From JBGCFO01 sp045106955 (GTDB taxonomy: Bacteria; Pseudomonadota; Alphaproteobacteria; Rickettsiales; Rickettsiaceae): a stretch of 53,506 nucleotides of DNA. The stretch is from contig JBGCFO010000027.1 of NCBI GenBank assembly GCA_045106955.1, positions 1 through 53,506 of the forward strand, in the 5' to 3' direction. The notes under the pieces were generated by a model that was not told where the DNA came from, searched no databases, and saw only the letters and a list, made by a program, of their open reading frames with translations. Below are positions 34,930 to 43,181 of this stretch, piece by piece; within the stretch, counting starts at the first letter, position 1, and each line of letters opens with the position of its first letter. Position numbers and translations under genes: made by a program.

Positions 34930-36891
34930 ATGAACATAGTCAAAATATTACCATCATCAATTAGATTATCAGAACTTGATTATTGCGTTCAAGATGATCA
35001 AACTTTTAAAGTCGGAGAAATAGTTAAAGTACCATTAAGAAATAAGCTTATTTTAGGGATCATATTACAAAATAATGTACATGTTAAGGAGAATATCAAC
35101 TATAAAGCGATCGATAGTAAGTTAGATTTGTATATTCAGGATTATATGCTTCAATTCATAATGAAAGCTGCAAATTACTATCTTCATGAATATGGTTCTA
35201 TAGTAAAATTGATGCTACCTGTTGATATTTCATCTGTTAGAGACAAAGAATTTATCAATCAAACAATTAATTGTAAAAATTTTAATTTGTCTAAATTATC
35301 AGAAATACAAACTCATTCGCTATCTCAAATCAAATCAACAACGAAACCATCATTAGTTTATGGTGTTACTGGCTCCGGTAAGACAGAAGTGTATTTTCAT
35401 TTAATCGCGCAATATCTACAATCTAATAAGCAAGTTTTGCTAATGCTTCCAGAAATTGCATTAACACACCAAATTATCGAAAGATTTAGAGAGAAGTTTA
35501 ACTTCGATCCAATTATATGGAATTCAAATACTAAACCTTCGCAAAAGAAAAAAATACTAAGATCCATATTGAATAATTCAGTGAAATTAATAATAGGAAC
35601 TAGAAGTGCATTGTTTTTGCCCTACCCTAGCTTAGGTTTAATTGTAATAGATGAAGAGCATGATAACTCATATAAACAAAATTTTGGAGTGTTGTATAAT
35701 GCTCGAGATATGGCAATATTAAGAACTAAATACAATGATAGCCTTAAAGTAGTTCTTTGTTCTGCCACTCCATCCATAGAAACAATATACAATATTAAGC
35801 AAGATAAATATCATATAGCTCAATTGCCAACTCGTTTTCAGAACGTAGCCATGCCAAACATTAAAATTATTGATCTCAGGTCAGAAAAATTAGTAAAAAA
35901 TCAGGCTTTATCAAAACAACTAACTAATGCCATAAAAAATCAATTAAATAAAAAACATCAGGTGTTGCTATTTTTAAATAGACGAGGATACTCGCCTTTA
36001 CTTATATGCAAACAATGCGGTTATAAATTTAACTGCAATTCGTGTAGTGCGTCTTTAGTAACGCATTGGAAATTAAAGAAGCTCGAATGTCACCATTGCG
36101 GATGGACACAAAATATCCCAACTCAATGCCCAGAATGTTCCAACCCGGAAGAGTTAGTCTTTTGTGGGTTAGGTATTGAAAAATTATATGAAGAGGTACA
36201 ATTAGCCTTTCCAGAAGCAAATATCTTTATGATGAGCAAAGATATTGACTCTTCTATGGTAAAAACAATATTGGAAAAAATGACAAAAAGCGAAATTGAT
36301 ATATTAATTGGAACGCAAATTATCACTAAAGGATATCATTTTCCAAATTTAATGCTGGTTGGCATTGTAGATGCAGATCTTGGTTTTATTTCTGGAGATT
36401 TAAGATCCGTAGAACGTAACTATCAATTATTATCGCAAGTTTCAGGAAGAGCTGGGCGAGAAAAGGATTCAGGCTTAGTTATGATTCAAACATATTACCC
36501 AGATAATTCAGTATTTCGTGCAATTATAAATAACGAGAGTAATCAATTGCTAGATCACGAATTAAATAATCGTAATACTGCCAATATGCCTCCATTTACT
36601 AGAATGGCTGCAATAATTCTATCTGGTAAAAAAGAAGAGCAAATCAAATCTACTAGCTTACTTCTTGTAAAAAGTTTTATACATAAAGCAAAAAATGATA
36701 GATCTATCAGAATATTAGGTCCAGCTACATGTATGATATCAAAAATTGCCAATAATCATCGTTATCGTGTATTGATTATAGCGCCACGAAAATTTAACCT
36801 ACAAATATACATCAAACACTCTTTAGGAGCAATAAAGGTTCCAGCGCATTGTAATATCAAAATCGATATTGATCCTTATGATTTATTATAA
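34930..36891 (+). CDS. priA: Primosomal protein N' (replication restart helicase PriA)
   Basis: 3'-5' DNA helicase that reloads the replisome at stalled forks. Walker A is GVTGSGKT (145-152) and Walker B is IDEEHD (239-243). The helicase core holds the zinc-binding cysteines: CKQCGYKFNCNSC, then CHHCGW and CPEC. The final TRAGREKDSG-type motif appears as SGRAGREKDSG. The N-terminal DNA-binding part is short, giving 653 aa against 732 in E. coli, which is common in reduced alphaproteobacteria. Its 3' end overlaps the small lipoprotein gene on the other strand. Confidence 0.96.
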   Translation: MNIVKILPSSIRLSELDYCVQDDQTFKVGEIVKVPLRNKLILGIILQNNVHVKENINYKAIDSKLDLYIQDYMLQFIMKAANYYLHEYGSIVKLMLPVDISSVRDKEFINQTINCKNFNLSKLSEIQTHSLSQIKSTTKPSLVYGVTGSGKTEVYFHLIAQYLQSNKQVLLMLPEIALTHQIIERFREKFNFDPIIWNSNTKPSQKKKILRSILNNSVKLIIGTRSALFLPYPSLGLIVIDEEHDNSYKQNFGVLYNARDMAILRTKYNDSLKVVLCSATPSIETIYNIKQDKYHIAQLPTRFQNVAMPNIKIIDLRSEKLVKNQALSKQLTNAIKNQLNKKHQVLLFLNRRGYSPLLICKQCGYKFNCNSCSASLVTHWKLKKLECHHCGWTQNIPTQCPECSNPEELVFCGLGIEKLYEEVQLAFPEANIFMMSKDIDSSMVKTILEKMTKSEIDILIGTQIITKGYHFPNLMLVGIVDADLGFISGDLRSVERNYQLLSQVSGRAGREKDSGLVMIQTYYPDNSVFRAIINNESNQLLDHELNNRNTANMPPFTRMAAIILSGKKEEQIKSTSLLLVKSFIHKAKNDRSIRILGPATCMISKIANNHRYRVLIIAPRKFNLQIYIKHSLGAIKVPAHCNIKIDIDPYDLL

Positions 36892-37013
36892 CAGCAACAA
36901 AGAGTACCAGAGTAAGATTGATCAAATGACTCCCTGGCAAGCTTTAAAGGCCTTCTAATGCCGCATGAATTTAGCAGTGCTATAGAACATAGCACTAGCA
37001 ATAAATTCTTCAT
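36876..37013 (-). CDS. lptM: LptM-like small lipoprotein (45 aa)
   Basis: A short frame begins with ATG sharing 1 nt with the flgL stop (TGATG overlap) and ends at TAA 36876-36878. The product starts MKNLLLVLCSIALLNSCGIRRPLKLA. It has a basic start, a hydrophobic stretch and a lipobox LLNSC with the lipidated Cys at 17. The following C-G-x-x-x-P-L pattern is the hallmark of the LptM/YifL family, which helps mature the LPS translocon LptD in E. coli. The tail ends in a Cys cluster and overlaps priA on the opposite strand. The function is inferred from the motif alone. Confidence 0.65.
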   Translation of the reverse strand: MKNLLLVLCSIALLNSCGIRRPLKLARESFDQSYSGTLCCCYNKS

Positions 37014-37975
37014 CACACTGATTGACTAATTCTTTGTTTAGTTATTTGCTGAATTGATGTCAGTAAGGCTTGCAAAGCCATTTGATTATATTGTAATTGC
37101 GTAAAATTTTGATAAAACTCTACTAAATCATATCTGAATGATTTGTCCTTAAATTGATTCAATTCAGTAGCTTCATTGTTATTAGTGCTAGTTGCATTTT
37201 TAATTTGATCTTTTGCTTTTACGTTTGAAATAATAATATCATCAGACTCTTTTATGCCAGCAGGAATGTATTTAGCGGCCTCAGTTTTACGAGCGGCAAG
37301 TGTGTTAAGCCCTGTAAATGTAGCAGGTGACGTAATATCGCTATTTAGTACCTGCAAACTAGCAATTGCATTTTTTAAATCTGCCGGGCTATAATATTGC
37401 TGATATAATGTATCGGAATTAGATAATGATAGCTCTACAATTCCAGTTGCTATACTAGCTTTTTGAATATCGGAATTGTTAGTATTTAGCGCAGTCAGGC
37501 CATTTCCATCATCTACCACAGCCAAATGTGCGTTTGTTGTTATATCAAGACATCGGTTTGATACACCGTATATACCACCAAATTCTTGATCTGCATTAAT
37601 TGTACTATATAACGTTCTCAGCAATTTCATTGATTCCAGATTTAACTCTGCTTGACTATTAATGTCATTAGAAACTTTTCCTTCTAACATTTTAACTTCA
37701 ATCATAACGTTATGAAGTTTATTATTATTATTTATCCTTGTATCGTAATCCGATTCTAATTGAATATTACGAGTATTGTAAAACTCTACATTTTTTATAT
37801 TATTATCAACGTAAGTTAATATAGATCTCTGTTCGAAACTAAGATCTTTCCAACGATTTTCAGAGTTCATAACTTGTTTATTCAATTTATTCTGATTAGC
37901 ACTAAGCTTATCAGCGACAAAATAGCCTTGTGTCTTAGGCAATGTATCATGTGGGTATTGAGCAATTTTTACCAT
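37013..37975 (-). CDS. flgL: Flagellin-type hook-filament junction protein (FlgL-like)
   Basis: A 320-aa helical-ended protein directly downstream of flgK (15-nt gap). The N-terminus (SANQNKLNKQVMNSENRWKDLSFEQRSILTYVDN) and the C-terminal helix (YNQMALQALLTSIQQITKQRI) follow the coiled-coil D0/D1 layout of the flagellin superfamily. FlgL joins the hook to the filament. Sequence conservation is low, and a flagellin-like protein is the alternative; position beside flgK favours FlgL. The middle domain is reduced. Confidence 0.65.
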   Translation of the reverse strand: MVKIAQYPHDTLPKTQGYFVADKLSANQNKLNKQVMNSENRWKDLSFEQRSILTYVDNNIKNVEFYNTRNIQLESDYDTRINNNNKLHNVMIEVKMLEGKVSNDINSQAELNLESMKLLRTLYSTINADQEFGGIYGVSNRCLDITTNAHLAVVDDGNGLTALNTNNSDIQKASIATGIVELSLSNSDTLYQQYYSPADLKNAIASLQVLNSDITSPATFTGLNTLAARKTEAAKYIPAGIKESDDIIISNVKAKDQIKNATSTNNNEATELNQFKDKSFRYDLVEFYQNFTQLQYNQMALQALLTSIQQITKQRISQSV

Positions 37976-37990
37976 TGGTTTTTCCTTCTA

Positions 37991-40657
37991 TTATTTTATT
38001 AATATTGATTGTATATTTCGTTCTCCATCTTGGATTATCTTAATCATTGCTGCCAATGTTTGTGAAAGCATAGTAATCATTTGACCTTCTGTGACTAATG
38101 CTCCTAGATCTTTTATATTGATATTTTGCACGGATTCTTGAATTTGCCTAGCAAGTTCATACTCTTCATAAATGTTATAGACAGAAGTTCCAATTTGATT
38201 GAAACTTGGCTGAGATGCTGTATATATGGAATTGATCCACTGAACAGTATCAATCCATCCAAGAGTTTGCTTAGCAATATCCATACCCCTCTCAGCAGAA
38301 TCTCCATTTAGCAAAAATTCCTGGTCAACTCCATTGTTAGCCGGAACGTTACCATTGATAGTGAGATTAGAATTATTCAAATTCCAACTCAAAAGTAGAT
38401 TACGTTTATATGACCATCCGGAATGTTTTGATGTAAAACCTATCTGATGTAATCCTCGATTATTAGCAGTTAAATATTCTTTCAATTGAGTATTATTAAT
38501 AGCATATACTAAATTATCTATAGACTCATCAAGAGTAAGTCCAATTTCAACTTCATTAGGTATTAGACCTGTTTTAACACCGACAAATGTAAATTTTTCA
38601 CCAGATATTGTTATAGTATCACCATTATCCACATTGAAATTGACACCTACTGCTGGTACAATGACAATCTCACCTGAAGCATTTGCTCCAGTACCAGCAA
38701 AGATCTTTGTTGCTTTCGGTTGACTGTTAACAGGTACGTTAATACCAACTTTATTAGCATCATCTACTACAGACCAGTTATTATTGCTATCTGTAATAAA
38801 TATATCATTAAAACCAAGTAATTGATTAAATCTTAGTCCTTCTTTATTACTAGAATTTGTATCATCAATATACAATGTGGATCCAGAACCTGAAAAATTA
38901 ATTGATTCTAATCTATCACCATCAGTGCTTGTTGTAGCGGTAATACTACCAATACCGCCAAATCCAACATTGAAATCTATAGCATTTGATTCATCTAGAA
39001 CATTGGCTTCTAATGCTATATATTGATGATTTCCAGCATTTGGATCAAATCGAACTACTCCCGGCGCCTGAGATCCTTTTACTCTTAAATCAGCATAATA
39101 TACTTGATTATTTTGATCTGTTATCAAGAGCTTGGCGTTTATAGTATATTGCTCAGCGGGATTTAGAGCTTGCAAGTATGAATCTAAGCAAAGTTCCGCA
39201 GTATTAGCTTGCACAATAGCCGATCTAGGTGGCAAATCTGCATATGTAACATTACCATTGGCATCTGTTAATTCCAAGCCAGATAATTGCACTGTGCATT
39301 CTTGATCCCCAGTTCCTGCCATTAGAGAAAGTTTTTCATTTTCATTTTCATCTTTTTTATAAACAAGACCAACTTGAGATAATATTATTGGATAATTTCC
39401 ATCTGATAAACTGTCGTTATGAGTGACTATCACCCTATCTGCAGAATAAAATTTTTGCAACACTGATAATTCATCTATCATGTCCTTTGCTGTTTGCTTT
39501 TCTAAATTAAATTTTTGCACAAGACTCGGAACTTGAACTGAAGAATAGGAATAACCTCCATCTGTTACTAAACCAGTTTCAGGAAGTTTATGATCATTAT
39601 CAAACACCTGATATCTAATACTCCCACTCATTTCTAAAGCATCCATTACGCCCAAAGATCTATTAGATGAGGATAGTGTATTTTGTCCACTATTGCATGT
39701 TTGAGCAAATTTCTTATTTATAGTATCAATAACAGCATCTCTAGCACTGGTAATGTTATCTTTCATTTGCGATAAAGTTTTAGTAATCGTTGTCGCAATT
39801 CCGCCGATAGATCCACCAAATTCAAATGCTGATAATGCGTAGTTATTATTAGAATCTGTATTATTAGAATCTGTATTATTATTAGAACTTGCGCTAATAG
39901 TATTGACATTGATTTGCGGATCATCGTAATTTTCTGAAGCATTTACTGGTTGCTCATATGAGAGCCGTGAATAATGATTGCTATTAAGCAAAGTAGATCC
40001 AGATCTAAGATATACGTGCACTTGATGATTGCCTTGCATAGCAAATTTGACATTAGTAAATTCTGCAATGGATTGCATAATAAATGTTTGCTGAGCAATA
40101 GCACTTGCTAAAGCTACTGGATTATTATCAGGAATGCTAACAATATAATCATTAATTTTATATAATTCCTTCAAATAGATATTTATTTGATTGCATTGAT
40201 CTTGTAATGATGAATGAAATTGCGAGTTAACCTCTTCTATGCCAGATATGCTTTTACTTGCTGTATCCAAAATACCTTGAGCGGATCTAATAAACTCTTG
40301 CTTACTCCTATTAATATCGAGAGTAATACTAGATGCTGGAATGCTTAGATTTCTTAAAGCTTCATTAAGATTATTTATACTATCTTGCATATTTAATTGT
40401 TGGCTACTAACATCGCTATATAAATAGTTATTTAACAATTCTAATGATTTTTGTAATTGATATTTTTCAAATACCGAGGATGTTTCAGCTGTCATATCAT
40501 AACCAGCTGGTTGTACCATTAATACTGGCCTTGCCGTCTGTCCAACAGTAACCTTAGAACTGTCAATTTGTGCATCACGAGACATATTCCCAGAAACGAG
40601 AGATAGATCATGTTGGTTAATTTTTAACGCGTATTCTAATGTACTAATGTCTGGCAT
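37991..40657 (-). CDS. flgK: Flagellar hook-associated protein FlgK
   Basis: First hook-filament junction protein. The N-terminus (ISTLEYALKINQHDLSLVSGNMSRDAQIDSSKVTVGQ) has the rod/hook D0 pattern. The region around residues 80-215 matches the FlgK D1 helices. The C-terminal helix ends with a typical LVTEGQMITMLSQTLAAMIKIIQDGE. At 888 aa it is far longer than the usual 450-650; the extra mass is in the exposed central domains, which hold an Asn/Asp/Thr/Ser-rich tract with a 15-nt repeat (about 39841-39885, unit NTDSN). It is the largest gene of the flgI-to-flgL cluster. Confidence 0.88.
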   Translation of the reverse strand: MPDISTLEYALKINQHDLSLVSGNMSRDAQIDSSKVTVGQTARPVLMVQPAGYDMTAETSSVFEKYQLQKSLELLNNYLYSDVSSQQLNMQDSINNLNEALRNLSIPASSITLDINRSKQEFIRSAQGILDTASKSISGIEEVNSQFHSSLQDQCNQINIYLKELYKINDYIVSIPDNNPVALASAIAQQTFIMQSIAEFTNVKFAMQGNHQVHVYLRSGSTLLNSNHYSRLSYEQPVNASENYDDPQINVNTISASSNNNTDSNNTDSNNNYALSAFEFGGSIGGIATTITKTLSQMKDNITSARDAVIDTINKKFAQTCNSGQNTLSSSNRSLGVMDALEMSGSIRYQVFDNDHKLPETGLVTDGGYSYSSVQVPSLVQKFNLEKQTAKDMIDELSVLQKFYSADRVIVTHNDSLSDGNYPIILSQVGLVYKKDENENEKLSLMAGTGDQECTVQLSGLELTDANGNVTYADLPPRSAIVQANTAELCLDSYLQALNPAEQYTINAKLLITDQNNQVYYADLRVKGSQAPGVVRFDPNAGNHQYIALEANVLDESNAIDFNVGFGGIGSITATTSTDGDRLESINFSGSGSTLYIDDTNSSNKEGLRFNQLLGFNDIFITDSNNNWSVVDDANKVGINVPVNSQPKATKIFAGTGANASGEIVIVPAVGVNFNVDNGDTITISGEKFTFVGVKTGLIPNEVEIGLTLDESIDNLVYAINNTQLKEYLTANNRGLHQIGFTSKHSGWSYKRNLLLSWNLNNSNLTINGNVPANNGVDQEFLLNGDSAERGMDIAKQTLGWIDTVQWINSIYTASQPSFNQIGTSVYNIYEEYELARQIQESVQNINIKDLGALVTEGQMITMLSQTLAAMIKIIQDGERNIQSILIK

Positions 40658-40658
40658 T

Positions 40659-41105
40659 TTATACCTGCTCTTTTGATATTGGTTGGAATAATGCTTTATT
40701 AGCTGTTTTTACATCAAGCGTACCATCTTCATTATAAGGAGTGACCTGTTTGATATTATCTATCATCATATTTTTAAACATTTCTAACATATACTCATTT
40801 GCACGCATGTTTATATTAACCCATTTTTGTGCATTCTGCACATTAATATTTAATTTATTGTATGCTGTTTGTAATTTTTGTTTAAATTTTACATCAATAT
40901 CATTTTGCATTGACATATTAGATAGTTGTTTATGACTTTCATTGAGTTTTGCCATCGAAGTTTCCAGCAACTTCACTAAAGTTTTTACTTGCATTGCATC
41001 AAATTTATTAGAATTTTTAATGGCCTTTTCTAACGCATTACTAATGTTATTTAAATCTTTACTAATACAGCTCACTACTTTTGCTTCTTTGCTTAAAAAT
41101 TTCAT
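40659..41105 (-). CDS. Possible flagellar export chaperone (FlgN-like)
   Basis: A 148-aa, all-helical protein ending 1 nt before flgK. Long amphipathic helices are followed by a C-terminal PYNEDGTLDVKTANKALF, which resembles the Y..dG tail of FlgN-type chaperones. FlgN binds FlgK and FlgL before export, and its gene often neighbours flgK. The call rests on position, size and helical content; direct sequence identity is not evident to me. Confidence 0.4.
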   Translation of the reverse strand: MKFLSKEAKVVSCISKDLNNISNALEKAIKNSNKFDAMQVKTLVKLLETSMAKLNESHKQLSNMSMQNDIDVKFKQKLQTAYNKLNINVQNAQKWVNINMRANEYMLEMFKNMMIDNIKQVTPYNEDGTLDVKTANKALFQPISKEQV

Positions 41106-41109
41106 AATA

Positions 41110-41673
41110 TTAACGTATGTTATCTTTGTTAGTCATTTGCGGCATTCCTAATTGCTCTTGTTGATATTGATCCATAAAAAACTGTTTCAAGATTTTAGAA
41201 TATCCTTGTGTAGTTACACCAATTTTATCCTGATTTTCAGCTGTATCTGTATCTAATAATGATAATTGTGTACTATGCATTTTATCAACTATATTACTCA
41301 TTAACATAGACATTGCTATTTTTATAGCTGCCTCCGACACACTCACACCTTCTTCACATTGAATATCAGATTGTATCGACTTATCTGAATCAGCAATTTT
41401 TGTGCCAACATTCTTATCTAAAGACTTTAGAGGGCCATTGAAGTCATGAGCTGTATTGCGCAATTTTTTATCACTATTGATTATTTTTTGCTTAAGCACC
41501 TCGTTAAATGCCTTTTGCTGTTGTTGTCTTTGCTGAGCATCTTTTATATCATTTTCTAATTTTTTACTATTAGCAGCATCTACTTTCCTTAAATACTCAA
41601 TATATTCTTGCTTTTCTTTACTAGCCTGCATTTGATCTAATACGGTAGAAAAATCTATAGAATTAACCATCAA
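41110..41673 (-). CDS. Hypothetical flagellar protein, possibly FlgJ-like rod protein
   Basis: A 187-aa protein between flgI (40-nt gap) and the FlgN-like gene (4-nt gap). The N-terminal half is a Lys/Gln-rich coiled coil with a run of glutamines. The C-terminal half (VSVSEAAIKIAMSMLMSNIVDKM... YSKILKQFFMDQYQQEQLGMP) has the spacing of a rod-binding domain, which in many bacteria follows flgI as flgJ. I see no clear sequence match, so this is a positional guess. Confidence 0.4.
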   Translation of the reverse strand: MMVNSIDFSTVLDQMQASKEKQEYIEYLRKVDAANSKKLENDIKDAQQRQQQQKAFNEVLKQKIINSDKKLRNTAHDFNGPLKSLDKNVGTKIADSDKSIQSDIQCEEGVSVSEAAIKIAMSMLMSNIVDKMHSTQLSLLDTDTAENQDKIGVTTQGYSKILKQFFMDQYQQEQLGMPQMTNKDNIR

Positions 41674-41713
41674 AAAGCCTCTTAAAAAGATTTAGAATAT
41701 ATATCATTAAAAT

Positions 41714-42817
41714 TTACCTAACCTCGATTACTGCATTCAAGGCCCCTGCAGAGCGCATATTTTCAAGTATACTAATTATATCTCTTGGCCATACTCCAAG
41801 CTGATTTAGACCATGAACTAAATCTTTTAAATTAGCTGCTTGATTTAGCTCTGATACGGCACCGCCACGCCTTGAATCTACAAATGAATTAATCAAATCT
41901 TGATTTTCAGCTGGCATTAAAGGATTTAAGTTATTGTAATTAAGATTTCCAACATTAACCATAAGATTGCCCTGAGCTATTGCAACAGGCTTAATTTCAA
42001 CCTTATCTCCTATAACGATTGTGCCAGTTGATTGATTTATTACAACTTTTGCTTTGTAATCCGGCTCAATCGGCAAATGTTCTATTTCCGCAAGGAATTC
42101 TATCATATTATCCTTTCTATCGTTAGGCACGGTAATTTCTATAGTGCCAGCATCTAATACCCTTGCAGTGTTACCAGGGATATTATCGTTAATACTATTC
42201 ATTACCAACACAGATGTATTAAAATCGTATAAATACAGAGATAATTTAATATGATCTAGCTGAGTAAACTCAAATGGAATTTCTTTTTCTACAATACCAC
42301 CGTGAGGAATGTATCCGCTAGTTTCAACTGATAGATTTTTAGTTTTTACATCATTTGAAGCCGGAAAAAATTCTGATATAGAAATTGGCCCTTGAGCTAC
42401 AACATAAACACTGCCATCAGCTCCAAGAAGTGGTGTTGCAATTAGCACTCCACCCTTTAAGCTAGTAGCATCTCCAATGGAGCTAGCTGTCACATTGATT
42501 GTTGTGCCTTGCTTAGCGAATGGAGGCAGAGCAGCTGTAATAGTAACTGCTGCAACATTTTTAGTTTTAAAATTCGCTCCCTGTATGTTCACGCCAAGAC
42601 GTTCTAAAAAATCTGTAAGTTCTTTTTGTGTAAAAACTGTATTGTTTAAATTATCACCAGTACCCTTTAGACCAACTACCAAACCTTTTCCAACAAGTAA
42701 GTTATTACGTACATTTACGACGGATGCTATATCTTTAATTCTAGTCTCCGCATAGAGAGAAGAAGAGCTTGATACTAAAAATATTATAAAGATAATATTT
42801 GAGACAATCTTGTACAT
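41714..42817 (-). CDS. flgI: Flagellar P-ring protein FlgI
   Basis: Periplasmic ring protein around the flagellar rod. A signal peptide is cleaved near residue 23 (LYA|E). The mature start RIKDIASVVNVRNNLLVGKGLVVGLKGTGD is diagnostic, as are NVAAVTITAALPPFAKQGTTINVTASSIGDATSLKGG and the LNQLGVWPRDIISILENMRSAGALNAVIEVR end. The length (367 aa) is normal. It heads the flagellar run flgI-(FlgJ-like)-(FlgN-like)-flgK-flgL-lptM. FlgA, needed for P-ring assembly, is not in the window. Confidence 0.97.
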   Translation of the reverse strand: MYKIVSNIIFIIFLVSSSSSLYAETRIKDIASVVNVRNNLLVGKGLVVGLKGTGDNLNNTVFTQKELTDFLERLGVNIQGANFKTKNVAAVTITAALPPFAKQGTTINVTASSIGDATSLKGGVLIATPLLGADGSVYVVAQGPISISEFFPASNDVKTKNLSVETSGYIPHGGIVEKEIPFEFTQLDHIKLSLYLYDFNTSVLVMNSINDNIPGNTARVLDAGTIEITVPNDRKDNMIEFLAEIEHLPIEPDYKAKVVINQSTGTIVIGDKVEIKPVAIAQGNLMVNVGNLNYNNLNPLMPAENQDLINSFVDSRRGGAVSELNQAANLKDLVHGLNQLGVWPRDIISILENMRSAGALNAVIEVR

Positions 42818-43181
42818 ATATTCTAATTAATTAATATCTTATCTAAGTGTTCCTATTATATTTTATAGTATTATATAGATAATTTCAGCCTTGCTACATA
42901 ACTAATACCAATTATGTAAATAATATTATCATATGATACATAATTACTTATACAGGTATAAAATAACTCATATTAACCAATATACATAGTATGAATCAAT
43001 GTTTATTACATTATTCTATATAATCTATAATCCATTCATTAAACACATTTTTATCTATAAAATCAATAATTATATGTTTATTGACGATAATGTATAGTAT
43101 TGTTTATGTATCAACTAGAATATATATTTCTCCGAGTATATATTATGCATTGTGAGATAAAAATTAATAATATATTGGTTT
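42818..43181. other. 364-nt divergent intergenic region (flgI / AsmA-like gene)
   Basis: Extremely AT-rich with no gene or RNA recognised. A TTGACG at 43081-43086 is followed 18 nt later by TATGTA, a possible weak promoter for the AsmA-like gene. An 8-bp inverted repeat (43119-43126 / 43137-43144) lies just upstream of that gene. On the minus strand, several TATAAT-like boxes precede flgI; none has a convincing -35. Confidence 0.4.

Noticed and set aside
34930..36891. Minus-strand ORFs inside priA (36029-36220, 36123-36326, 36555-36752)
   Set aside because: All are antisense to conserved helicase and zinc-finger motifs of priA.
39841..39885. Short 15-nt repeat in flgK as a CRISPR or satellite
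   Set aside because: Only two or three short units, in frame within a coding region; it is a protein repeat, not an array.
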